Assembly (NCBI RefSeq): GCF_019175285.1 | Contig: NC_056523.1 | Span: forward strand, 295,690,393-295,754,392 | Length of the DNA stretch: 64,000 nt | Reading direction: 5' to 3' | Source: Sceloporus undulatus | Lineage: Eukaryota; Chordata; Lepidosauria; Squamata; Phrynosomatidae | In this document: piece after piece, positions 1 through 10,840 of the stretch | Layout of the letters: each line of letters starts with the position of its first letter | Position numbering within the stretch: the first letter of the stretch is position 1 | The notes under the pieces: model-generated | Seen by the model: the letters and a program-made list of their open reading frames with translations, nothing else | The model's database searches: none | Told to the model about the DNA's origin: nothing | Program-made: the position numbers and the translations under genes

Positions 1-109
1 GTTAAGCTCTTTAGTGCCTCAGGCAACTTGTATTGTAGGGTACTTAGCTTAATAGGCCTCTATTGTGCCTTTGTTTTGACTTGCAGGTTCAGTCTGAGGT
101 CTTGGAACG

Positions 110-210
110 CATTAGTTATTTTCAATGGGAAAAGCGTTTCGGGTTACGAAATTTTCGGCTTACGAAAGAAATAGCGGAACGAATTAATTTCGTAACCCGG
201 GGTACCAGTG
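110..210. mobile_element. Fragment of Tc1/mariner-like MITE (TTCGTAACCC family)
   Basis: Contains TTACGAAATT-type motifs and ends with TTTCGTAACCCGGGGTACCA then GTGTA. The same end closes the complete copy at 48134-48386, which lies between TA dinucleotides. Only one terminus is present, so this is a truncated non-autonomous element. Confidence 0.6.
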
Positions 211-357
211 TAGACACAAAGGAGTATCATCAGTACTTAAAAGTGAAGCTAATATGGCTTCTCCTCAAAAGAAAAAACAAAACCTAACAATTATCTAGGA
301 AAGCCCAGACATTTACACACCAATATTTAAATGTCCTTCAAAATGATAAGTTTATAA

Positions 358-856
358 ACCCTATAATGGCTTGGGCCCAGGGTACTTGGAGGACCGCCTC
401 TCCCCATATAATCTGCCCCGCACACTTAGAACATCTGGGACTAACTTGTTGGAGGTTCCTAGATCACATCTTGTGAGGAACTCACAGAGGGCTTTTGCCA
501 TCGCTGCCCCATTCTCTTGGAATAAGCTCCCCGTAGAGCTCCGCTCCGCCGCCTCATTAGATTCTTTTAAAAAGAATTTAAAAACATACTTATTTCGGTT
601 GGCCTTCCCACTTTAGTTAATTGTTTTTCCTCTGCCCCTCGTTTTCCTTCTTCTGATTCCGGACCATTGTGATTTGATTGTTCTTACCCTTGACATGTGT
701 ATTTTTCCTGATTCCTGTCCCCATTTTATGTAGTAATGTTTTAACTTTTATATTGTAATCATTTTACTTTGTATTGTAATTGCTTTTAACTCTTGTAAGC
801 CGCCTTGATCATTCTTTGGAAAGGCGGGGTAAAAAAAATGTATTATTATTATAATT
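358..856 (+). mobile_element. L2-like LINE, 3' end fragment
   Basis: The frame at 371-616 encodes the C-terminal end of a non-LTR retrotransposon ORF2: GPGYLEDRLSPYN, then AIAAPFSWNKLPVELRSAAS, then KTYLFRLAFPL. It aligns residue by residue with the C terminus of the longer LINE at 57335-59470 but differs enough to be another subfamily. Downstream is a short 3' UTR with a hairpin (CCGCCTT at 800-806, AAGGCGG at 821-827), an A-rich linker and a TTA-type tail. It is strongly 5' truncated. Confidence 0.85.
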
Positions 857-1329
857 ATGTCCTAAGTGATTTATGCCAATAAATACTGAATAAAGTGTAT
901 TTACCTAGCCTTTGCCATTCAGGATCAACTATTGGGCTGAGGCAGTGTTACTAACTATCAGATGATCTTGAATTCATCGGAAGAATAATCTCCTGCTAAT
1001 TCTGTTAGAATTTTTACCAGTAGCATGTTCTCATGGGCATCACGTCTGCCCGTTTTTGCTGCCCAAGCTGACTGAAATGGTTTTAACTGAACCAAGCAGA
1101 CCACCCAACAAAGCAAGATAATCTAAGCATGGGGAATGATCTATGAGCGAGGCAAGGAACTCCTGACATTGACACATATCAATATGAGTAGAATGTAAGA
1201 ATTTGTAATTGACATATTCTGATAACTCCTTCAATGAAACAGCACTGCAAAAATTAATTCAATTCTATTTTCATAATTTGAGGTCAAGAAAATGTGTTTT
1301 TTAATTTGTTTAGAAAACTTTATATCTAC
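857..1329. other. CWC27 intron 5 (partial), no other feature seen
   Basis: This lies downstream of CWC27 exon 5 on the minus strand. I looked for the next exon, which in the human protein starts VLFNPFDD, and did not find it, so it should lie left of the window. Nothing repetitive was recognised here. Confidence 0.5.
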
Positions 1330-1428
1330 CTCAGTATTTTTTATTTTATATGGATTGATTGGCCTTTCATTCACATCTGTTTCAACCTCTGAAAGTCGTA
1401 ACATGTTGTATATAGTATCTCCAGTGAT
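1330..1428 (-). CDS. CWC27: CWC27 exon 5 (codons 133-165)
   Basis: This exon encodes 33 residues, ITGDTIYNMLRLSEV followed by an acidic stretch and NPYKIKNTE. That is the end of the cyclophilin fold of CWC27 (human VTGDTVYNMLRLSEV). On the minus strand it follows a TTTTGCAG acceptor and ends CTGAG before GTAGAT. It is phase 0 at both ends (99 bp). The rest of the protein, a charged coiled-coil C-terminal region in the human protein, lies outside the window to the left. Confidence 0.93.
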
Positions 1429-2696
1429 CTGCAAAATTAAAAGATGATTTTTAAAAGCTATTGTAAAAGCATATTTTTTCAAAGTACATTCAGAATAGTT
1501 TAAAGACAATTCATGTACTGATGTCAGAACATGAAAACAAAAATTTAATACTTCGTATATACTACAACAGTCTTTTTCTATAAATGAGAACTTTGTGTTG
1601 CAAAGGCATAATTTTACAAAAGAAAATAAAGTAGGAAATGTAGACTAGAGCTCAGCTAGAACAAAATAACCAAGTAGCTTCACAACCACATATTCAGTCT
1701 GTGTAGCCTCATTTTGTTGATGATTCAAGAAGAGTTGTCCTAGTACACTTATCCATTGCATTGGTGATACCTCTCCCATTCTGTAGCACAGCAAAATAAA
1801 ATAGGAAGACACGCTTTTGTGTATCAATTCTCTCTGTCTTTCATCACCGTGTTTCTCCTTAGTACTAAAAATATTGAGATACCTAACTGCTTTCTACATT
1901 CTGGGGTGGCGATAAAGCTCAGTGTCCAAAGAAGAAAAGGAGTCATCATAGTTGTGAAACCATAAACATATTGAAAATTCATTTTGGTCATGGAAGCAGA
2001 ATACAGGGAGACATTTTAGGCCGGCAAGGGGACTCCAAGAAAGCCCTAGAGCCCAATTTGCCCCAGAATTTTGCATAAGTTCATTCTTCACCTTTCCTTT
2101 AGACATATTTGAACCAATAAAGCAGTAATGACCACTTGCGTCACTGCATGTTGTTGGATTACAATTGTCTTCAGCCCAAGTTACTATAGCCAATGGTAAG
2201 GCATCACAGAAGCTGCAGTCCAATACCTGGAAGGCCTCAGGTCCCCACCTCTTCACTTTAAAATTACTTTTGTTTGCTTATTCATTGTGTAGTTCATGCT
2301 GTTCAGAAGCCAGTCATTTCAAAAGAATGAAAGTGTCATCACAGAGTTGCAACAAATGAGTATCTTTTCAGAAAAGGTTAGGATAAACCAGCTTGGTTAC
2401 ACACCATTTTTGGAGATAAATATTCATTTCCCCATAAGCTTGTATACTTGAGATAAACTGATCAAATTATTTTTATATTTTGTCTTCTTAAAATTGTGTT
2501 TATGTTTTCTTTTGTTTTATGATTTATCCACTTGCCCCTTATTCTATTCTTTTGCTTTCACTATCCTTAACACACACCTTTTTTTAATTCACTGTAACTG
2601 GGTAAGTATTGTTGTGTGAATACTAAGTAGGAAACTAAAGTAAGTAGATCCTCTCTAGGATACTGATTTCATGAAAGCAGTATTTTTTTTAAAGTA
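1429..2696. other. CWC27 intron 4, distal part
   Basis: AT-rich intronic DNA. Short open frames here have no recognisable protein similarity, and no repeat family was identified before the MITE that starts at 2697. Confidence 0.5.
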
Positions 2697-3141
2697 CTGT
2701 ATATACTCATGTATAAGTCTAGAAATTTTAGTCAAAAAATTGGCCCCAAAAAACCGGGTTGACTTATCCACAGGTCAATGTAAGTACTGTACTTTACCTC
2801 ATATATATATATATATATATATATTGAAAAGGAGTCTTCCCCTTTTGCTGAATAAAAGGCAACAGCTCAGTCCATCCTGGGAGCATAAAAAAAAAAAAGA
2901 ATGGATACCCTCTACTCTCTCATCCATCCAGCCTTTAGGATGAGCACAAACAGTTATTCCTGCCAGAATTTTCTAAGTTCTTTGGCATTATTTTCCTTTG
3001 CATCATCCTTTACATCCTTTGTTACATGCCCCTATGTTTTACCCTCGACTTATCTGTGGGTCATATCAAAATCCATAATTTTGGTCCCAAAACCTGCCCT
3101 TGACTTATACATGAGGTCGACCTATAGTCGAGTATATACAG
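2697..3141. mobile_element. MITE with CTGTATATACTC termini
   Basis: The termini are inverted repeats: CTGTATATACTCATGTATAA at the left and the inverse of CTGTATATACTCGACTATAG at the right. It contains an (AT)n run near 2801-2824 and an internal segment (about 2900-3020) that recurs inverted in the copy at 16058-16376. The left end abuts TA; the right flank is GTA, so the target duplication is not certain. Probably a non-autonomous Tc1/mariner-type element. Confidence 0.65.
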
Positions 3142-3376
3142 GTATTCTTGTGTATATGAAAAATGTTATGGGTTGAAGGCAGGGGCTGACAAGAAGCCAC
3201 AGAGAAAAGTCATAATGAATATAGTACAATCCTGTTTTAAGGTTAAGACCCAAACACCTTTCCAAGGAGTCCTCGACAGCTTATAAGAATATCATCTGAG
3301 GTTTCTGAGTAAACAAATCAGATCTAATAGGAATCCAGAGAAAAATAATGATGTACAAGATAGAAGCCAGGCAAAC

Positions 3377-3520
3377 CTTTCCAAAGATGGTATGCTTGTT
3401 GTTAAGTTCATCTGCACGACCCAAAGTAAAGAAGAACTGGCTGCCATTATCGTGAGGCCCAGCATTTGCCATGGCAACCAGACCTCGACGATTAAAGCGC
3501 AATCGTGAATGGAATTCATC
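3377..3520 (-). CDS. CWC27: CWC27 exon 4 (codons 85-132)
   Basis: This exon encodes 48 residues starting [20 protein letters not shown], then [19 protein letters not shown] and NNKHTIFGK. These are the cyclophilin active-site strands. Where cyclophilin A has its cyclosporin-binding tryptophan (W121), this protein has glutamate (E122 in ADEL), as known for CWC27, which is regarded as an inactive isomerase in the spliceosome. The acceptor is TTCACAG. The donor AAG/GTTTGC is weaker than usual. Phase 0 at both ends. Confidence 0.96.
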
Positions 3521-3997
3521 CTGTGAATTAAAAAAAGAACAATTAAGGAACAGATTTAATTGGCTGTTGTTATTCAACAGTTTGTCCATTCATATGCACA
3601 GAATGATCTTTAGTGTATTACATCAAAAATCATTAAAATGAACTTTAAAAACAACACCTGCTTTCATTATAATATGTACTTCTTTCACTTGCTTTGTTAT
3701 AAATGTATGTGTATCTTCTCCGGAAAATTCAGAAACAACTCATATAATTTATATGCTGTAAGTATAACATAATTCCAACTTTTAAGGACTTGCAACATAT
3801 AACAGGTGAAGCCCTTTGGTGACTTGCAAATGTAGACTACTTTAGTTATATCAGAAGCAACTTGCACCAGGAGGATCTTTGCTTTTAGCTATCCTAGTTA
3901 ACAAGCAGGAAGCAGCAGTTTTCCCCCCCAAAGGTACAACATAATGGCAAATCTCTTTTTGCATGGAAAATAAACCCCAAGTAAAACAGAAGTTTAC

Positions 3998-4110
3998 CTT
4001 GAAAGGAGCACCATAGATTGACTCTCCTCCTGATCCAGTACCAGTTGGATCTCCACCTTGCACTATAAATTCAGGCACAACCCTGTGAAATATTGTGTTG
4101 TCGTAATAAT
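3998..4110 (-). CDS. CWC27: CWC27 exon 3 (codons 47-84)
   Basis: This exon encodes [20 protein letters not shown] and then [18 protein letters not shown], the catalytic-loop part of the cyclophilin fold. The catalytic arginine (FHR, R56) is present. The usual proline-glycine-phenylalanine after it reads PEF here (E60), whereas the human protein and most cyclophilins have glycine. The acceptor is TTTTCAG and the donor AAG/GTAAAC. It enters at phase 1, taking one base from exon 2, and leaves at phase 0. Confidence 0.96.
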
Positions 4111-4449
4111 CTGAAAAGAAATATTATATTGTATTAGTTTACACTGGCAGAAATATTTTCATTGGCAAGTGAATTCTAGATGTTAACTGGAATGTTATTC
4201 CTTCAAAGGGAACTCCTTCAAATTAACTAGATTAAGAAATGTTGCTAACTTTCTAAGCTATCAAAATCCTATGATCTCGATTACAAAATTTAGAAATGCT
4301 TTTACATTTTTTAAAAAAAATTGAACAAATAAAGAACAAATAATATTACTGACAGGGGTTCCACAAATACTGACATGATATAAAGCCAAGCCCTATTTGT
4401 TCCCTACAACGAGTCCCTTGTTTTCATGTGTAGCAGTTCCCAAACTTCA

Positions 4450-4662
4450 TTTTTAATCCAGTTTGACACCATTTTAACTGTCACAGCTCCATCCTATAGA
4501 ATCCTGGAATTTGTAGTTTGTTGTGGCAACAGAGCTCTCTGACAGAGAGGCTTAAATATCTGACAAAAGTATAAATCCCAGGATTCCATAGTATTAAGCC
4601 ATGGCAGTTAAAATGGTGCCAAACTGCATTAATTCTGCATTGTAGATGCAGCCAGAGACAAA
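4450..4662. mobile_element. Palindromic MITE (TTTGACACCATTTTAACTG family)
   Basis: Near-perfect fold-back. The left arm has CAGTTTGACACCATTTTAAC and ATCCTGGAATTTGTAGTTTG; the right arm carries their inverse (AAATCCCAGGATTCCATAG, then GGCAGTTAAAATGGTG). The same family occurs twice in tandem near 10252-10600. Superfamily not certain. Confidence 0.6.
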
Positions 4663-4738
4663 GGAAATTGCTGAAGGTCTTAGTGGGTCATATAATAAAT
4701 GTTTCTTTCTATGTTCTACAAATGGCAACACATATGTA

Positions 4739-4967
4739 CAGTGGGTCCTTGTTATCTGCTGGAGGTTGGTTCCATGACACACACACACACACGTGGTTAA
4801 CAAATTTTGTGGATACTTAAGTCCCATTCAATACAATGGCATAGAAAATAAATAAAATGGCAAAATCAAGGCTTGCTTTCTGGAATTTATATATTTTTAA
4901 AGCATTTTCAAGCCATGGATGCTTGAATCTGTGGATAAAAAAATCCATGGATAAGGAGGGCTGACTG
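4739..4967 (+). mobile_element. Tigger/MER2-like MITE
   Basis: Starts CAGTGGGTCCTTGTTATCTG and ends GGAGGGCTGACTG, with TA on both sides. The body has the typical repeated GTGGATA and AATCCATGG motifs and an internal ATAAAATGGCAAAATCAAG. This is the non-autonomous Tc1/mariner-Tigger type found at seven or more places in this window. Inserted in CWC27 intron 2. Confidence 0.8.
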
Positions 4968-5529
4968 TAATCTATATTTTATTAACTACGGAGCCTAATC
5001 CTAACCTTTAACTTTTTAAAAATTAATTACTATACTGACTCAACACTGCCTTGTGATAAACACAGATCATAGGTAAAAACCTTGTTAGCATTTTGATTAT
5101 CTGTCTCTGGTCAAAATAGCTTCAATATTCCTTCTCAGAAAAAATAAATCAAGTGCTGGACAAAGGCCAGATGTTTTCAACTCTTCAGAGATCTAACTGG
5201 GACTTTCAGATTGCCAGCTCTCTTTTGCTTCTTCTTCTATTTTCAAAAATGTTACTTCTCTCTGAGGGCTTCCAAGAGGCAGAGTGAATTACATGGAGAT
5301 TTAGATTCAAAACAGTGTGACTAATTCCTGTCGTCTTAACTTTTGTGAAACTCAGAAATATCCACACCTCTGAGATTGTCAGAGGGCTCAAGAAAGATAT
5401 GAGATCATGAACCACTGACAAGAATTTTGGAGAAATGTCCTTCATGCAAATGAAACACCTCTCCAATGGAGAGGCCTTTTGCAGATGCTGAGGGCTTGGC
5501 CATGCCCTTATGTAAAATATCAAGAGATA

Positions 5530-6216
5530 CCCGTATTTTCCGGTGTATAAGACGACTGGGCGTATAAGACGACCCCCAACTTTTCCAGTTAAAATATAGA
5601 GTTTGGGATATACTTGCCGTATAAGACTATCCCTCTTCCAATGCCCACCAAATAAAATTTTTTAAAAACATCATATTTGATTTCAATATGGTAATTTTTA
5701 ATTCAAATGCTTATCACATGCAGGTACTTAGCAGGAAAACTTGTTTTATACAAAGCCTGTTTGGACTGGTCAGCTCTCCCTGCCTGGCCAGCCCTCCCTG
5801 TCTCCAAGACTATCAGAGCAGTAACGCAAACACGTCTCTTTTTTCCATACCCTGGGTGTCCCGGACGCCTGCAGCTTGCTCCGCCCTTTACTTACACCTT
5901 CCTGGTGAGGCGCCCCCTCACCTCATCATTGGGACCACATTAAGTCATTTCTATCCACGAATCCTGGTGAGTGGATTTTCTTCTATCGTATTTGTACAGT
6001 GCTGTCCTTGCTGCTTTCATAGGGTTGCCGTATACGGCGGGGATGTGGCCGCAGCCATTTTTGAGCTCTCCCCATCATATGCAGTGACCGCAGATTCTCC
6101 AGTCCGGATGTTTCAGCACCCACCCTATAAGATGACACCCAGCGTATAAGACAACCCCTGACTTTTGAGAAGATTTTCCTGGGTTAAAAAGTAGTCTTAT
6201 AAGACAGAAAATACAG
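5530..6216. mobile_element. TA-flanked DNA transposon (GTATAAGACGAC family)
   Basis: The left end CCCGTATTTTCCGGTGTATA and the right end (inverse of CTGTATTTTCTG) are inverted repeats, and TA sits just outside each end (528-529 and 6217-6218). GTATAAGACGAC-type motifs repeat near both ends. The centre (about 5690-6110) is not palindromic and has a 153-codon open stretch with no similarity to a transposase that I recognise. Non-autonomous, in CWC27 intron 2. Confidence 0.75.
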
Positions 6217-6468
6217 TACTTCTGTTTTTCTCCTGCTCACAAACTGCAATACAAAGTTGGTTAAAAAAAACTTATGAGTTCTTCCTAGCAGACACAACAG
6301 CAGCCAGCTACTCATTAAAACAAAACAAAACAAAACAAAAGTCAGTATTTCTAGCTTCCAAACAGTACGTCAATGTAATCTGTAATACTCTGTAAAGAAA
6401 TGTAATAAAGAATATGCATTCCTGTTGAAATGTAGTACCTCAGTTAACATGCAAATATATTATCTTAC

Positions 6469-6565
6469 CTTCCATGCAAAGCTGAATAAAGTTCCGACAT
6501 GCTTTGGGAGCTTCTTTTGACCATAGTTCAATATCAATGTCTCCAGCAGTTGTTTTCAGTAAAAC
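6469..6565 (-). CDS. CWC27: CWC27 exon 2 (codons 15-46)
   Basis: This exon encodes VLLKTTAGDIDIELWSKEAP followed by KACRNFIQLCME, the first beta strands and helix of the cyclophilin domain of CWC27. It is too short to stand out as an open frame by itself. The acceptor is TTTCTCCAG and the donor GGAAG/GTAAGA. It begins at phase 0 and ends after the first base of codon 47. Confidence 0.94.
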
Positions 6566-8523
6566 CTGGAGAAAAACAGAATTCAGGTTCAAAGACAGGT
6601 GCATGTTCTAGTTTGTCAAATCTAGTAAGAACAACTTGCACTCATCTGTGACCAGAAACTCCCCTTTCTTCAGAGTATTGCTATACACGAGAACAAGAAA
6701 GTCCCACTTACAGGCAATATATCCAGTTTTAATCTTTATTTTCATAACTACCACTGCAATTCTCCCTTCTTAAATCCTTGCCCTGTTTTGAAACTCCCAC
6801 AGCTCAATACCACATCATACCTAAACCACACCACACCTAAACTGCGGTTGGAAAGCAGAATTCACAATTAAAATGTCCAAGGCTTGTGTGATGTCCTGCC
6901 AGGACTGATTGACTTTCCCCTGCCTTTTCTTTCACATTGGTTCAGGACATAGATTATTTTAGTGTAGAAAAGTTCATTGTATTAGTTTGTGGGAGGAGCT
7001 GTAGGTTTCCCCTGCATTATTTCCAAGTTTGGTTTGCCCTTTCCCAACATGCTCGGCTGTAGCTGGAAGCTTTTAGTTTGGAGCAGTCTTTGCTGTGAGC
7101 AGGTAGAGAGCTGTCTTTTGGTGGCAAACAGGCCCAGACAGCCGGAAAGGGCATTTCTTACACTTTGACCATTTCAGTTACCAGGTTTTAGCCATTTTAG
7201 TTACCAACTCAGCCAAATTAGTTACCATCAGCAAGAAAATAGAGGAATTCAGAAAGACCCTGCACCAGCTCCATTGAGTGAGGAGAGCAAACTAACATCA
7301 GACCCAGAAAGATGACATCCGGAAGACTGCTGAAACTGTAAAGTACCTTTTGTGTAGAGCTGGGGAGGAGAAAACTCTTTATTTTGTCCTTTAAATTAAA
7401 TTTTCCCCCTTTTGAACTTTATATTCAGCTTCAGAGCCTTTTTTTGGGTAGAAGAGTTTGATCTCACCAGGGTACCGGCATTGCACACCCAAACCTGCCA
7501 CCACCTTTAGTTGGGTGTGTCTTCACAGCTTGGGAAAATTACTATTTTTTTAACCATAACTGGCCATACTGGATAATGATTCTGAGAGCTTAGTTTTTAA
7601 AAAGTAACTTTTCAAAGTTCTGAATATCCCATTTGGGGACTCTTTTAGTACCCAATTGTGCTACACTGTCTCTGTAATTCACTTCAGCTTTGCACCCAGT
7701 GTAGCACCGTGTTAATTATTCTTGTGCTGTTCAGTAAATATCTGAGTCCCAAGCACTGATCTAGTGTGAAAGATTTTTCCAATGCTATATTTTTCCACTT
7801 CTCCCCATCATGTACCATTCAGACATTTGGGATTACATAACATGTGTTGGCCATTCTGGACAGGAATGATGGGAGTAGTAGTACAATACATCTGGAGTTC
7901 CCCAGGCCGAGGAGAGCTACCATAATATAAAGCCATGTTAAATTTGATGATCACAGTCACCATACCCACTGCTGAACATATTCCACGAATGAACAGTGCA
8001 AGGGAAAGAGCACACCCAACACTTTCTCCATTTGCTGGTCAACTCCCTCATAACCATTATAGACAATCTCCTATAACTTTAGAAATCTTGAGGCTGTACA
8101 CTATCAGAAGGCCCTTTCATATGGTCCTGTTTTCCAGTGACATGGGGTTTGTGTGTGTGTGTGGAGTGTACAGAAGAGAAAGAACTCAAATTGGCTTGTT
8201 CCTTGATGTCATCAGAATTCCCAAAGTAGCATTTTGGTCAGAAACTGGCCTTTCAGCTGCAGACAAATGAGGGTTCCTAATTTGAGCAGCAGTGAAGAAG
8301 AAAAAAATCCATGAGTCTCTTGGGCACACATAGTCAATAGAAGCCAGAAGCAGTTCCTGGTTTCTCAGAAAAGTAAATCCTCTTCAGTTCAGAAGACTGG
8401 GAAAAGTCTGTATTTTGGCACAATTTGAATAACATTGGGATGGGCAGCATACAGCCCTGGGGAAGCATGCAGACTCAAAGTCTACTTGTGCCGCCTCCAG
8501 GAGCAACAGTTCACATTTTAAAA
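6566..8523. other. CWC27 intron 1, proximal part
   Basis: Intronic DNA with no firmly assigned feature. The stretch about 6890-7520 has the composition of an old interspersed repeat but no confirmed ends. There is a short (TG)n run near 8149-8162. Short open frames have no similarity I recognise. Confidence 0.45.
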
Positions 8524-8752
8524 GGGTTGTAGTCACTGTAGTGTAAGTGGTTTGAGTGCTGGGCTACGATTCTGGAGAAAATATAGTTTTATTCACCACT
8601 CAGTCATGAAACCCACTGAGCCACATGCTCTCAGCCTCAGGGGAAGGCAATAGCAAACCTTCTTTGAGCAAATCTTGTCAAGAAAACCCCATGATAGGTT
8701 CACCTTAGGGTCACCATCAGTCAGAAACAACTTGAAGGCACATAACAAATCC
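8524..8752 (+). mobile_element. tRNA-derived SINE (BovB-like 3' end)
   Basis: The degraded tRNA-like head (GTAGTGTAAGTGGTTTGAGTG) leads to a body with AGCAAATCTTGTCAAGAAAA and a 3' end GGGTCACCATCAGTCAGAAA then CAACTTGAAGGCACATAACA. The 3' end resembles BovB LINE tails. It belongs to the most frequent SINE family in the window. Confidence 0.8.
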
Positions 8753-8820
8753 CAATACTGCACTTTTTAAAATTAAAAAACAAAACATTTCTTCAAAACA
8801 GACTTCACTACAGTAAATAG

Positions 8821-9832
8821 TGTCATCTTCTGGCCTATGAGGGAGTTGACCAGGCAGGCCCAGCTCCATCAGGGCTAGCCTGGAAGAAGAGATCCCTCCC
8901 TCCAGAACTGCCATCCTTCGGCCTGCAAGGGAGTTGACCAGGCAGGCCCAGCTCCACCAGGACGAGCCTGGAAGAAGAGACTCCTCCCTCCATAACTATC
9001 ATCTTCCGGCCTATGAGGGAGTTGACCAGGCAGGCCCAGCTCCATCAGGGCTAGCCTGGAAGAAGAGACCCCTCCCTCCAGAACTGCCATCCTTCAGCCT
9101 GCAAGGGAGTTGACCAGGCAGGCCCAGCTCCATCAGGGCTAGCCTGGAAGAAGAGACCCCCTCCCTCCAGAACTGCCATCCTTCGGCCTGCAAGGGAGTT
9201 GACCAGGCAGGCCCAGCTCCACCAGGGCGAGCCTGGAAGAAGAGACTCCTCCCTCCATAACTATCATATTCCGGCCTATGAGGGAGTTGACCAGGCAGGC
9301 CCAGCTCCATCAGGGCTAGCCTGGAAAAAGGGACTCTTCCCTCCAGAACTGCCATCCTCACAGCCTGCGAGGGTAGTTGACCAGGCAGCCCAGCTTCCAC
9401 CAGGGCTAGTCTGGAAGAAGAGACTCCTCCCTCCATAACTGCCATCCTCCAGCCTGCGAGGGAGTTGACCAGGCAGGCCCAGCTCCACCAGGGCTAGTCT
9501 GGAAGAAGAGACTCCTCCCTCCATAACTGTCATCTTCTGGCCTATGAGGGAGTTGACCAGGCAGGCCCAGCTCCATCAGGGCTAGCCTGAAGAAGAAGAG
9601 CCCTCCCTCCAGTCCATCTGCCTTGGTCCAGGCCACAGAGGGAGAGAAGAATGCTGGACCTGATACCCTTCCCCCATCATTCCCTTCTCTTTTTGTGTCG
9701 TGTCTTTTTAGATTGTAAGCCTGAGGGCAGGGAACTGCCTATTACCCCCTCTGTTGTAAGCTGCCCGGATTCCCAGTAATTAGGTGACATATAAATAAAT
9801 CCTATTATTATTGTTGTTGTTGTTGTTGTCCT
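8821..9832 (+). mobile_element. Tandem-repeat retroposon with LINE-like 3' tail
   Basis: Nine tandem units of 88-89 bp (the GGGAGTTGAC motif starts at 8841, 8929, 9017, 9105, 9194, 9282, 9371, 9460 and 9548) are followed by a unique segment and a LINE-type 3' end: TTTTAGATTGTAAGCCTGAG, then ACATATAAATAAATCC and (TTA)n/(TTG)n. Unit types CTATGAGG and CCTGCAAGG/CCTGCGAGG mostly alternate, so the array partly grew as dimers. A related array with a LINE/SINE tail in the same order and polarity lies at 44045-44425 (minus). The open frames across the array are a by-product of the repeat and are unlikely to be genes. Exact 5' end and target duplication were not determined. Confidence 0.7.
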
Positions 9833-9835
9833 GTT

Positions 9836-9893
9836 AAGAATGGCTTAGGGAGCTTGGTACGTTTGTCTTGGAGAAGACTTAAAAGTGATATGA
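9836..9893 (+). mobile_element. CR1 LINE scrap
   Basis: Reads like the conserved CR1 stretch GGGAGCTTGGTACGTTTGTC, then TGGAGAAGACTTAAAAGTGA. Compare GGGAGCTGGGGATGTTTAGC in the better copy at 21338. Very short, so moderate confidence only. Confidence 0.5.
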
Positions 9894-10128
9894 TTGGTGT
9901 GTGCCTTCATAATTTTTCCAATTTATGGCAACCTTGAAGTAAAACCTATCAAAGGTATTTCTTGGCAAGGTTTGCTCAGAGGAGAGGTTGCCTTTGCCCC
10001 CCTCTGAAGTTGAGAGAGTGTGAATTGGCCAAGGCCATAGGCCACTCAGTAGATTACCTTGGGCAAACAGAGATTTGAACTCTGGTTGCCAGAGTTGTAA
10101 TCCAGCAGTCAAACCACTCACTGTTAAA
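9893..10128 (-). mobile_element. tRNA-derived SINE, minus orientation
   Basis: Begins with the inverted 3' end (GTGTGCCTTCATAATTTTTC) and runs through TTCTTGGCAAGGTTTGCTCA to the head near AGATTTGAACTCTGGTTGCC and AATCCAGCAGTCAAACCACT. Same family as the copies at 14607 and 60305. In CWC27 intron 1. Confidence 0.8.
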
Positions 10129-10251
10129 TACAGTACCTAAATGGGTCCCTCTGGGGCGCCACCAGGGAGAAAGGCAGGATATAAAGGAAATAAATAAAAT
10201 AAATGTTATACAAAACATATAGCAAGCTTGTGTTTTGCCCTTTCAAAGACT

Positions 10252-10600
10252 TAGAATACATCTACACCACGGAAATAATGCAGTTTGATACCAGTTTGGC
10301 TGCCATGGCTCCATCCTACAGAGTCCTGGGACTTGTACCTTTTAGATACATCAACACTCATTGGCAGAGAGGGCTGAAGACCTTGCAAAACTACAAATCC
10401 CAGGATTCCATAGCTACTACACTTAGGCTGCATCTGCATTGCAAAAATAATCCAGGTTGACATCACTTTAGCTGCCATGGCTCAAACACTATGGAATTCT
10501 GGGTTTTGTAGTTTGTTGTGGCACCAGAGATTTGTGACAGGGAAGGCAAGATGTCTCACAAAGTGGTGTCTAACTGCATTACTTCTAATGTATATGGACC
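10252..10600. mobile_element. Two adjacent palindromic MITE copies
   Basis: Two back-to-back copies of the family at 4450-4662. Copy one runs from about 10252 to 10425 (GCAGTTTGATACCAGTTTGG to CAAATCCCAGGATTCCATAG). Copy two runs from about 10430 to 10600 (GTTGACATCACTTTAGCTGC to AGTGGTGTCTAACTGCATTA). Confidence 0.6.
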
Positions 10601-10756
10601 CTACTAGGACACAAAATGATGGGTTTAAATTTTTACAAGCTGCTTGGCAGTCCTTAAAGGGAGATCAGACAGCCAACTTCCAAAAGTGTTTTATTTGTGT
10701 ATTATACAGGCACATACGTGGCGGGGGTGTGTGTGTGGACTGCATGGCCCTTGGGG

Positions 10757-10840
10757 CAGTGGCGTCACTAGGGTGGTGCGGGGTGTGCGTGTGCAGACCA
10801 TACCAGGTGACACCCTAAGAGGGGTGACACCCTTTCTCCT
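10757..10840. mobile_element. hAT-like terminus remnant
   Basis: CAGTGGCGTCACTAGGGTGG is a typical hAT-type MITE end, followed by GGTGACACCC motifs in both orientations. The other end was not delimited. Confidence 0.35.

Noticed and set aside
5688-6149. 153-codon plus-strand frame in the GTATAAGACGAC element
   Set aside because: No transposase motifs and no similarity recognised; contained in a non-autonomous element.
6890-7520. Possible long-terminal-repeat-like sequence in CWC27 intron 1
   Set aside because: Composition and scattered signals only; no paired ends, no flanking duplication and no internal genes were seen, so no element was called.
9011-9445. 144-codon minus-strand frame of repeated LPGQLPHRPED-like units
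   Set aside because: It lies wholly in the 88-bp tandem array; 88 is not a multiple of three and similar frames occur on both strands, so it is a by-product of the repeat.
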